From contig OX579635.1 in the NCBI GenBank assembly GCA_951230915.1, forward strand, positions 39,308,001-39,372,000: a stretch of DNA of 64,000 nucleotides. The letters run 5' to 3'. Under the pieces are notes generated by a model. The model was not told where the DNA came from, did no database searches, and saw only the letters and a program-made list of their open reading frames with translations. Each line of letters begins with the position of its first letter. Within the stretch, counting starts at the first letter, position 1. The translations under genes and the position numbers were made by a program. Below, piece after piece: positions 24,261-33,810 of this stretch. The DNA comes from Antitrichia curtipendula. Its lineage: Eukaryota > Streptophyta > Bryopsida > Hypnales > Leucodontaceae.

Positions 24261-24785
24261 TTTTTTGAATTGCTTTGGCTATCCGCCGAGTAACAAAAAC
24301 TACATATCACATAACATTATTCACCAACGTTGGGGGGGACCCTTTTGCTTCTGGAGCCCCCTAGCAAGGAAGCTTCTTGAAAGAGCTATGTGGTGAGAGT
24401 TCATATGGTGCTACAGCCAACATTGTTCCGGAAGCCAATCGGAATTCTGCATTTTAACTGAATTCAACCCCCCAGGCATCTCGGGGGGGAATTATACCTC
24501 ATGTGTTAGGGTAGTCAGGAGCCCAGTTAGTAATGTTATGTCATGCAATAAATTTTTAACCATGCATTAAATAGTTATAATAATTGTTGGGCCTTAAAGC
24601 TACTCCTGAGGCACATGTGGTGTGAAATTTTCAAAGACAAAAAATACAAACTCTGTTTGTAGTGAGCTACCCAAAATCGCTATATTGCCAAAAAACGGTG
24701 TTTGGTGGTATAGGGATTAAGTTATTAAGAATAGGTAAATCTACCGTATTGGAATGGGAAGCAATATTGAGTCTCTGAATGTAAG
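24261..24785. other. Intergenic spacer
   Basis: No gene, RNA or convincing repeat boundary is visible. Short G-runs such as 'cgttgggggggacccttttg' and 'catctcggggggga' stand out from otherwise AT-rich sequence but have no recognisable role. Confidence 0.4.
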
Positions 24786-25135
24786 AGCATGCCCACCCAT
24801 CTTGTAAAACGGATGACTTATTGCCACCGGCTTGCAACATTGCCCCACCCATCTTGCATAATGGATGAACTTGTTGAGAGGCCAGGCCAAAAGCCTCCAG
24901 TGGCTTGCAAAATTGAGTTGTTTTGCAAGCCAAGGGGCGATTTGCAAAACGGCTTGCAAACCGCATGAGACAAGCACCTTTTTGCACTTTTTCACCAAAC
25001 AAGGACTTGATCCGTGAATGTGGATGTAGTCGATTGGGTGGCGATGGCCTCTTAAGAGGTTATGGGTGGGGCGACACATCATCCTTGGCTTGAAAATTGG
25101 CTTGCATTTTGTAGGACGGGTAGTGATTAGGATTG
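24786..25135. repeat. Possible degenerate inverted-repeat element
   Basis: The left side 'gagcatgcccacccatcttg' followed by 'taaaacgg' is loosely mirrored by 'cattttgtaggacgggtagt' on the right. The interior carries several 'cttgcaa' and 'gcttgcaaa' words on both strands. The left start resembles the GAGCATC ends of the 26.2-27.5 kb element. The similarity is too degraded for a firm family or target-site call. Confidence 0.35.
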
Positions 25136-25234
25136 TTTATTTGCACAATAGCAATACACCATGCAGACAATGGAGGATAGTCCCTCCAAATTTAAACCAT
25201 TGTCACTATGCCACAACACTGGAGCTTGGCACCG

Positions 25235-25541
25235 TAAGGTAAAGGGCTGTAAAAGCGACCCTTTACCAGCTGATTTGCATTTTGGGGAAGCTAAACTCCT
25301 TAAAACAATTTTTAGTAAATTTTCACGGTAAGAAAAATGGAATTGACATCTAACCCAAGTGGTTTCATATTTTTTGGACCTTCATGGAATTAGTTATGAA
25401 TTTTTGAAGTTGAAAAACAGTGGTTTCTAAAAGCGACCCCCTCCTGAAATGTAAACTTCTGGTACATGTTAGAGGCAAAATCTACCAGATCTCTTTTAGA
25501 TCTCTTTTAGAGACAGGTTGCTTTTACAGCCCCTTACCTTA
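25235..25541. mobile_element. 307-bp MITE with TAAGGTA termini
   Basis: The left end TAAGGTAAAGGGCTGTAAAA followed by GCGACC matches the reverse complement of the right end (TAAGGTAAGGGGCTGTAAAA then GCAACC) with two differences in 26. The interior is non-coding, with 'ttagttatgaattttt' as a shared family word. Relatives lie at 30270-30686, 54341-54662 and 58248-58773. It sits inside an older repeat whose unoccupied version is visible, inverted, at about 31.17 kb. Confidence 0.85.
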
Positions 25542-26009
25542 GTGCCAGAAAAAAACACCCTGGTGGTGATGCTGTAAGGAGTTACGCATAATTTACTCCG
25601 TCTCTCCCCCAAAGCTGACTCACAATTGGTAACGAAGTTGCTAACACTCTGACTGGCCTCTCCACTAATTGCTTAGAAATTCTTGTGTCCACTTGGGTTT
25701 TCTCGTGATCATACAAGCTGGTGAAGAATTCTGGGCAAATCTGGCTATGACTTTTTGGCATACGTGTCAGCAAAAAATAAAATAGAAAAAATTGGGAGGC
25801 AGGGAGCACTGTGAACCATTCGCTTGTCCCAGATAGTGGGAAGATTTTGAAAAGAGTAGCGAAACCATTAATGCAATGTGGATCTAAGGTAAGGTTACCC
25901 CCCCCCCAGCCTTGAGAAATGAGAGGCTTTGAGAGCTTCACAAGGTAGCCAAGTGTCAGGAAGTCAACATTACCAGTTAATGTAGGGCAGTTGTGCATTC
26001 GTTGAACAC

Positions 26010-26225
26010 CCAATTGGTCCTTTTCTTTTTTCATTTCCGTATTTTCTTTTTTCATTTCCGTATTTTCTTTTTCGACACAAATGAAACGGAATTTCATTGT
26101 AAGAGATAATATACAACACCACCAGCCAGTAGGATTGCTTCCTTCTTCTAAACTTGAAGCATCTTTCTTCTACTTTTTCTGACACAAATGAAATCACTTT
26201 CATTGCAAGATAAAATACAACAACC
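26010..26225 (-). repeat. Two LINE-like 3' ends with an expanded A-rich tail repeat
   Basis: On the minus strand the phrase 'tcatttgtgtc' follows 'gaaattccgtt' or 'gaaagtgatt' and precedes an A-rich run; it occurs at about 26080-26060 and 26195-26165, and again near 51.3 kb. This looks like the conserved 3' end plus tail of LINE insertions. After the first, the tail contains three copies of a roughly 21-base unit 'gaaaatacggaaatgaaaaa' (26020-26075), probably a tail-derived microsatellite. Confidence 0.5.
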
Positions 26226-26248
26226 CCAACCCCAATTGAAGTAAGTTA

Positions 26249-27535
26249 GAGCATCCCCACCGTGGCCCGGTCTTTGTAGCCAGGACGGCATGGGCCATGG
26301 CCGGAACCCCAATCACTCCCCACTGTGACATGGTCGATGGACTTTGAAGCACCGAGCGCGGGATAAATAGGTGTTTTTCCCTCAGCTTTCCGTGGACGGT
26401 GAGATTTGAAGAGAGGCCCGGTGTCATTACTTTTGAGCGTATCTTCCATGTTTTCTTGTCAGGTGGGATTGTGTATTCATGGCAAGGGGTGACTGTGTAG
26501 TGTTGGGAGGGTATAGGGTTGGACAAAGTAGCCATGCACAGGGGTGAATTAGGAAGGGACAATCATATCCCTTCTTCTAATTTACCCCCTCCAAATATGT
26601 GGGGATGCTTTGGAAGCAATCCTTCACACAATGCACCCCACATACTTGGTAAGGATTTAGGGTATCCTAGACAAAAAGAAATTTAAAAATATAAACAAAT
26701 ATTATATATATGTAAGAATACATGTAAAGATAGACTTTTAATTTTAATCTCTTAGTTATGTATGGAAGTAGGGTCTAAAATTAATTCAAAACTCATACTT
26801 AAAGCAAAAAATTGATATTGTTCTATATGTGTTTAATATTAATAAATATGTGCTTGATATAAATAAATATACATGTTTCATATAAATAAACATTTTTACA
26901 ACTTACTAGGTAAAAGATGAAACTTTTAATTTTAATCTCTTAGTTATCTATAGATGTAGGTTCTAAAGTTAATTCAGAACTCATATTTTAAGGAAGTGCA
27001 TGTTATTGTTTTATATGTGTTTTACCAAATCCATACATAAGATCCTCTAATTAACTTGTTCTATTAATAAGGTAAGAATTTTAAGGGATTCGAATTAAAT
27101 GGTTCAAATATTTTTGAGTAGGTACCTATCTATTCAATCTCCAAAAAATAAGTAATATTTTATTAGAACCTATATTTTGTTACTTGGTTTAATATTGAAA
27201 TAAAAAACAATTATAACTTTTGCAACAAAACAAGAGAACTCCAAACAATTGCAACAAAAAGCTTGTTTGAAAATTAGCCACAACCACGGCCAAGATAGTA
27301 GAACATTGGAGTAGTGGAGCAGTGACCAAAGATCTCTAATATCTAATTAAAATTAGAATTTTGCTTTTATATTAACGGTCCCACAATCTATTTTTCTAGC
27401 TTTTCCATTAATGGTCCCGGGTCCACATGGTGTGTTACAGCGGGGGATTTTTAAGTCACTGTGCTCGGTTGGCCAAATGAGCCCGGCAAAAGACTTTTGC
27501 CGTGAATTTTTGGCCGTGTCACGGTGGCGATGCTC
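26249..27535. mobile_element. 1.29-kb element with GAGCATC ends and TTA target duplication
   Basis: The left terminus GAGCATCCCCACCGTGGC and the right terminus 'cacggtggcgatgctc' are inverted copies flanked on both sides by TTA. An inverted relative with the same TTA flanks lies at 40451-41448. TTA target duplications and GAGCATC-type termini fit PIF/Harbinger-like non-autonomous elements of plants (inference). Conserved blocks near each end are GC-rich; the middle is AT-rich. A minus-strand open frame (26562-26200) is shared with the other copy, but no transposase motif is visible. Confidence 0.8.
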
Positions 27536-29414
27536 TTAGTACGGCTTGAGGAGAAAGAATTTGAATCATCCTTTCACAAAAGAATTGGTGGAAAATATTC
27601 ATTGCAGGCATTGCCACTACAGTAGCTAGGGAGAATTGTGTTAGAGGGTTAATTTCTTCTTCCATCTAGTAAAAATATCTGAAGGGATTCAGGTAGACTA
27701 ATTTGGGGCCATGGATACCAAACGTGAACTTGAAATGTCATCCAAATGAATCATGCAGTGTCACCTAGTTTTTTTATGATGTTTTTCCTTAGAACAAATG
27801 AAAGAAAAATGCATAGCAAGAATCTTCATGGTATTTTGAGCATGATGTTTTGTTCCTTCAGTGGAAAAAGTGTCTAGTTGTTTCAAAATAATTAATTTTA
27901 AATCACAACTTATCCATGTAGTGTTTAAAGAAAGCATGCTAGAATGCATTGAAATCTTATGTTGCTTGTCAATAAGATTGAGTAAAAACAATTCATGTTA
28001 TCTAATACAGAGTAGTGAGTATCCTCAATTGCTATTAGTGATAAGGAAAAAATCATGCTACCGTGTTTTTACTTAATTGCTTGATTCTTTGGGCCTAAAC
28101 AAAACATCATTCTGAAATGGAGAAATTAGGCCTCAATACCAAGCAAAAATGTGAAACTAAAAAACATTCATTTTGGATTTGCATGCTATTCTAGTTAATA
28201 GAACAACCAACTTTCATACCAATGATTTGGAAATGCATCCAAGCTTTATCAAATTTATCAAAGAACCTTTAGATGTGTCATGGTTGAAACTCAATCAATT
28301 GTCGAGTTTTGAACCACACCATTATCTATTGTGGTCCAACAATGTTTTCCAAATAATTCCTCCCTATATTGAAATGGCCACATCTCCTCCTCCAAAACTT
28401 TAGATTTATTTGCCGAATTTAACAAATCCAAGGATAAATTGTGAAATTTCAAAGTATTAATTGTTCATTTGGTGTAACAAAATTGACATTAGACTATCCT
28501 AGGCTGCACGCTAGGCTGTCATGTCCTGACTGTATACATTTTAATCATCAATATATAGGTTTTAGTGTCACTTTTTGGTCCAAATGTTGATGTTGCATTC
28601 TAAGCAATGATGATTATCAATATATACCTTTACCCTCGGCCTTGATCAAAATGTTGATATTAGTTATTTGTTACAAATGAAAACTTTGAATTTATGTTTG
28701 AAACTGAAATAAAAGATCCCAAATTAGCTAAGTAGAAGAGGTTTGGAAATACAAAACTACAAAATACCTTAGGAGCAAGTCTCCAAAACCAAGCTAATGG
28801 ACTAGTTCAAGAACTTTTTTTTGAGTTTTAACAACTATTTTCTTTCAATTCCCGAATTGAATTGTTTTTTCATGTATAAAATCCTGTTTTTTTCTCCATT
28901 TTAAACTCTAAATCTAAATTTTATAGATTTTTTCATCAATTTTTTGCCTATGTTTTCAAACTGCAACCAGGATTTTTTCGCAATTCCACCACTAACTTTG
29001 AACTAGCCGCTGGTTCTTCCCAAATATAGGGCTAGTTCTCTCAAATTGTACTTTACCCTCAAAACCTTAAACAATAATAATAAATGACCAACACTGCTGA
29101 CAGGCCCACTCCACCTTGAAATGTTGACAAACGAACCTGTGGCCAAGAAAATCAAACTCTTCTTTCACCACCAGTTGCCTGTTTTGATTTTTGATTCCTC
29201 TGAATTTGACGGGGGTGGTAGTCTCCTTTTCTTTCTCCTTTTGTGCAACCCTTTGGCTTGGCTGCTGTGTACATAACATTCAAGAGCCTTCAGAGAGGCT
29301 GCCTTTGCCTCTCTGAAGTCTTCATCCACGAAATGCATCCACATATTATTAATGTAAGCTTCAGGACCGAGACAATGGCAGTATATTTATGGTGCGATCT
29401 ATTTTTTTGGCTAA
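27536..29414. other. AT-rich intergenic DNA without genes
   Basis: I see no gene. Small open frames of up to 76 codons have low-complexity composition and no start or splice context. The stretch from 28500 to 28660 has a loose direct repetition of 'atcaatatata' and 'aaatgttgat' phrases. Nothing else is supportable. Confidence 0.45.
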
Positions 29415-30275
29415 TTTTAGGACAAAATATACAAACAAATAATTATAGAGATAGATAGTTTGTCAAAATCCAAAGAATTTTTTGAGTATTATACCAATGA
29501 AATCTAACCATTTGCCATCACTAACTTATTTCGAGTTTTTGTAGAAAACAGAAGCTCTTTATGTACACTTGGGGTGGTAGGAGATAGAACAACCCATGTG
29601 GGATACGCAATTTAGAGTTTGTAATTTCCCAACCGCTCATAGTTAAGTCTAAAGTAGGAATTGTGTTAAAATTATAATTTCAGACCTCATGTAGGCATAG
29701 TGGAATACCTTTTTTCAAAAGCATTTGAACTAAAAAAAGGTATGGAATCAAGCTAATTTTCATCTCCAAAAATCCTTTTTAGATTTAGATCTTCCACTCA
29801 AAAGTTATGAACAAATTTCAGAGAGGATGTATGAAAATGTCAAAAAAAAATCCTTTCAAACCCCTCTATGAAATTTGTCTATAACTTTTGAGTGGAAGAT
29901 TAAAATCTCAAACGGATTTTTGGAGATGAAATTTAACTTGATTCTACAACTTCTTTTAGTTCAAAGTATTTTGGAAAAAATTATTTTACTATGCCTAAAT
30001 GAGGTCTGAAATTATAGTTTTAACACAATTCCTACTTTAGACTTAACTATGAGCGGTTGGGAAATTACAAACTCTAAACTGCATATCCTATATGGGTTGT
30101 TCTACCTCCCACCACCCCATATGTACATAAAGAGTTTCTCTTTCCTAAAAGAAATCAAAATAAGTTATTGATGGCAAATGGTTAGATTTCATTGGTATAA
30201 TACTCAATGAATTCTTTGGGTTTTGACAGACCATCTATCTTTATAATTATTTGTTTGTATATTTTGTTCTAAGGT
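29415..30275. repeat. Large foldback (inverted repeat) element
   Basis: The left arm (about 29415-29835) is the reverse complement of the right arm (about 29860-30275). Matched blocks include 'acaaaatatacaaacaaata' with its mirror at the right end, 'caatgaaatctaaccatttg', 'gaaatttcccaaccgctcat'-like blocks, 'ctaaagtaggaattgtgtta' and 'catctccaaaaatcc'. The turn lies near 29850. An RNA from this region would form a hairpin of about 400 base pairs with scattered mismatches. It has no coding content. The right arm ends exactly where the next TAAGGTA element begins. Confidence 0.9.
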
Positions 30276-30686
30276 AGGAGGCTCAGAAATGGAGCATCTA
30301 AGGGCTGGCCTGCGTTTTTCATGTATTTCTTTGGACGGGAATATTTTTAGCTCATTTTTCAGACATAGAGAAATTGACGAGCCAAGTGGTTTTGTATTTT
30401 TCCGATCATTTTTGAATTACTTATGAATTTTCAAACAAGTTGGGTCATAGGTCCCTATTTGTGACCCTAGGTCTTTCATAAACAGTTCACTTGCAATTCT
30501 AAATAAAAATGGGGAAAGCAAAGAGAATGATTGGCTCTTGCAATTAATTAGACTTTTTTCCTTGATTCATTCAATGAATGTACTAGTCCATTTCACAACC
30601 ATCTCATGTCCATTTCACAGTCATTTATAGGGTCCATTCTTAATGCCCGCTCTATTTTACAGCCTCCTACCTAGCCTCCTACCTTA
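30270..30686. mobile_element. 417-bp MITE with TAAGGTA termini
   Basis: TAAGGTAGGAGGCT at the left and its exact reverse complement at the right bound an AT-rich interior. The interior word order ('tttttagctcatttttca', 'gccaagtggttttgtat', 'aattacttatgaatttt') follows that of the 25235-25541 element, so they are one family despite different lengths. Confidence 0.7.
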
Positions 30687-30889
30687 CCTCCTACCACCCC
30701 AGTAACCCGATTGTGCAGTCATGACCTTCGCACTGAGCAGAGGTCTGACATTATTGACGCGTGGCTTATTAGCTAATGTTGGGTGTGGAATATACCACAT
30801 CATTCTGTCAGAGGGAAGGCAGCTGCTTTCACAACTCTTGAATGTTATGTAGTTCTCCTTGCGCAATGGATTTCCATTTGTGTAAAAAA

Positions 30890-31300
30890 ATTAAGAATTA
30901 AAATTGACAAGGGTCAGGCAAGATTGATGGACCCCCCTTATTGCCCAAACCAAGGCGGGGTAAATGAAAAAAATTGCCCCCTATTTTGTGTCAAGTTAAC
31001 TTTTGTACTTCTTCACCTCTGTTTAGCTGATTTGGGGCCTATGATTCCAAATATGAATTCTAAATTTTCCAATTTTATCATGGGTGAAAAATAAAATCAA
31101 TTCTTTCGTTTTTCCCAAGGATAAAACATAGGGCAAGAATTGAAGGGTCAAATCTAGGTGTTTTTTGTTTGGCACCAAGGTGCCAAACTCCACTATTGTG
31201 GCAGAGTCACATTGGTTTAAATTTGGAGGGACCATCCTCCATTCTTTGCATGGAGCACTACTATAGTGCAAAAAAAAAACCCTGGTCAAATCCTTCCTAG
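30890..31300. repeat. Mosaic of repeat fragments, including an empty MITE site
   Basis: Bases about 30900-31110 are a diverged half-unit of the GC-rich-terminus MITE family ('gattccaaatatgaattcta' type block). Bases about 31165-31265 match, inverted, 25145-25235. At about 31172 the palindrome 'tggcaccaaggtgcca' is uninterrupted, whereas at 25.23 kb the same palindrome is split by the TAAGGTA element. Confidence 0.6.
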
Positions 31301-31364
31301 CCATGACTTTGTAGTCTAACTATTGATTGCACAAGATTTTCCTATTAATGTTTATGACACTAAT

Positions 31365-31460
31365 TTTATGATGTCACACTATTTGAATTAGTGCAAGCTC
31401 AAATATTAATGTATTGTTTCAATTCTAATAAAAACTAAATTTTTGTAATGATACTAATTT
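31365..31460. repeat. Short dispersed repeat
   Basis: The block 'tcacactatttgaattagtg' followed by a 'caagctcaaatattaat' stretch recurs at about 50108-50150 and, more diverged, at 57325-57365, each time after a '(g)acacta' or 'accaaaa' lead. It is non-coding and under 100 bases. Confidence 0.5.
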
Positions 31461-31939
31461 TCCAACACTACTATTAGTATGAATCAGTGAAGTATGTTAA
31501 ATCCTAAATACTTTGGAAGAATATTTTGGTCATTTTTTTATTTGTTTTAGTATACGATGTGATTTATACAAAAAGTTTCTGAGCCTCATAACTTCTGACT
31601 TGGGCGCCCGATTAAAAATAAATAAATGACTTGAAGTGTCCTTAGTTTACAATTTATGAACAAATTCAACATTCTCATTTTTAAATTAATTTATACAGAA
31701 ACTGATCTTGAAGTAGGATATCGGACATCTAAAATTTGCTTGCAAGAAACATTCCAGATTAGTTTTGATTTGATCTTTAAGACTAGGCTCCAAAAAATTG
31801 CAAGAACTTATTATTTGCTATAGATGGAAATAATTGGGATATATGAATAAAATAATAAAAACCTCAAAATCCAAATGAGCAACTCAGGTGGGTACCCCCT
31901 AAACCACCACTTTTTGCTAATGTGCCAAATTATTATTAT

Positions 31940-32420
31940 TAGACTGGTCAAATATTCATATTTTCTTGTTAGCAAGTGAAGAGAAGTTCAATTACACCAA
32001 AGAACGCAACATTTGGATACCATATATAAAAGTTACGAAGGGTCAATATTTTGTTGGTTTATATTCTAAAATTGATTCTTCCACATACATACATATTGAT
32101 TTTGGAGATGAACAAATAATAATGATGGTGGTTTTAGGTAGGATGTGATTTTGGGTGTATTTCAGGGCTTTTCTTTATCTTTTTGGTGCAAGATTGCACT
32201 AGAAAAATTATCTAGTTAGAAAATGCAAAAAAACTTTGAATTAAAAAAAATCTTGGATGAAATTGCCAAATTGTGGATGAAAACCAAATTATACACATGT
32301 GATATGTGTTAATGTAATATTTTCTATCCAATGTATAGATGAATCCTAAAATTTGGAGCACACTATAACATTTTATATCGCCACTTTGGCACTTTTTAAA
32401 AATTGAAAAAAAACACCCTA
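31940..32420 (-). repeat. Dispersed repeat with relic reading frame, copy 1
   Basis: It is homologous to 44770-45110 (opposite strand) and 49500-49770. On the minus strand one frame reads 'NFYIWYPNVAFFGVIELLF', preceded by degraded sequence. The other two copies share a relic peptide of the form 'YVEET.LE.L.EK' ... 'NF.IWYPN'. The boundary phrase 'gtgtacccacctta' is shared with the 49.75 kb copy. The origin (transposon ORF or captured gene) is unknown. Confidence 0.5.
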
Positions 32421-32469
32421 GTGTACCCACCTTATTAAGATTGGAAAACAGAAAATCCAAGAACTCCAA

Positions 32470-33150
32470 AATGTTTGGGTGAATTGTACCCCTTGCTTGG
32501 CCCCTCCAAGTTAGTCCAAGGGTGCAAGTAATAAACAATCTCCCTATTTTGTGCTTGTTTAATTTACCTTGAACATCTCTCCTAGCTCATTTAGGGCCTA
32601 TATGAATTCAAAAATTTCAAATTTTATCATGTGTGGAAAACAAAAAAATTTAGCGTTTTCCAAGGGGCCGAGCGAGGGGGCAATTCACCCCAACCCTCTA
32701 GAGGGCTAGGGTGGATTGACATCTTTGCTCGGCCCTGTGGGCGCCCCTTTTTTTTTGCACATGATTTCTTTTGCAAATTTTGAATTCATATTTGCAATTA
32801 GAGCCCCCAAATTTGTTACGTGAAGTTAAGAATATACCTTGGAATGGCCCAAAAGAGGGGGCTTTTTTTTACATGCACCCCTGGTAAGGCCGACGAGGGG
32901 GTCAATCCTCCCTAGCCCCTCCAGAGGGCCAGGAAGAACCGACCTCCTCGCTCAGCCCTGAGGGCAAACCTTGTTTTTTGCACATGATTTTTTTTGCAAA
33001 TTTTGAATTCATATTTGTGATCGGAGACTCCAAATTTGTTGGGTGAAGTGAAGAATATACCTTGGAATGGCACAAAATAGGGGACTTTTTTTTTACATGC
33101 ACCCCTGGTAAGGCCGAGGGAGGGGGTCAATCCACCCCGATCCTCCAGAG
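32470..33150. mobile_element. Cluster of GC-rich-terminus MITE units upstream of GS
   Basis: An inverted half-unit (about 32470-32700) is followed by two full head-to-tail units (about 32711-32912 and 32940-33145), joined by short palindromes such as 'ccctctagagggctaggg' and 'cccctccagagggccagg'. Each full unit has 'gctcggccctg' at one end, 'ggccga.gagggggtcaat' at the other and the family interior ('gaattcatatttg', 'gaagaatataccttggaatg', 'acatgcacccctggtaaggc'). The cluster abuts the GS promoter, and its last terminus is also present at the boundary of the orphan copy at 21.7 kb. Confidence 0.75.
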
Positions 33151-33810
33151 CAGGATGCAGATTTTATTTTACGTTTGTCCTTTGAGGTGAAAAACTTGGA
33201 CCTCAGTCAGGTCCACAAGGATCGGATCGTTGCCGGAATTTACTCACAGGAAACCAGAAATAGCCGCAAAGAACGAACAAGAGGAGAAAGTAAACTTAAA
33301 AGTAAAGTAAGATGAAAAAAGTTTGAGATGAAAAGCCAACCCTAGTTTTCTGTACCTATTAAAAGAAATTTATTTGGGAAAAATATAATAACACATTTCA
33401 TTTCAATCAGTTCCCCAAAACAGAATTGACGAAAAATTCATTCAATAACGGAAGCCACGGAAGATTCTTCGGTTTCGGAAATCTACGAACCTCATTTCCA
33501 ATCTCTACCAATACGGGACACTCGATCTCCGAATCAGCGGTCCTCGATCTACGACCGTCGGAGGTTTCCACGTTGATGCTTTTCGGAGCGCCCGTTGAAG
33601 CAAGCGAGGCATCCGGGGACCTGAAACGTGGGGTACACAAGTAGACTCGCGATCGCTCTGGAGCATCAGTTCTCGCGTTTGCAGCTCTGTGTCTCGTCTC
33701 CTCTCTTCGAAGCTTTGCAGCGCAGCTTTTGGTTGCGCGAGCTCGGAGATTTGCTCAATTAGCTTGTGAGCTTTTTGTGTTTGTGTGTGTGTTGTGTGGA
33801 AGAGTTTGCG
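33151..33810 (+). promoter_or_regulatory. Glutamine synthetase promoter and 5' UTR region
   Basis: This is the non-coding lead into the glutamine synthetase gene. A TATA-like 'aaatataataac' occurs near 33384-33396, but I cannot place the transcription start. The final 150 bases are a pyrimidine-rich, GC-richer leader ('ctcgtctcctctcttcgaag') followed by a GT-rich run 'gtttgtgtgtgtgttgtgtg' just ahead of the ATG at 33811. Most of the region is duplicated at 21735-22375. Confidence 0.6.

Noticed and set aside
25582..26097. Minus-strand ORF of 171 codons
   Set aside because: It starts in a LINE-like 3' end and its tail-derived microsatellite; no domain words, no second exon, no conserved copy seen. 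Kept only as a possible chance frame.
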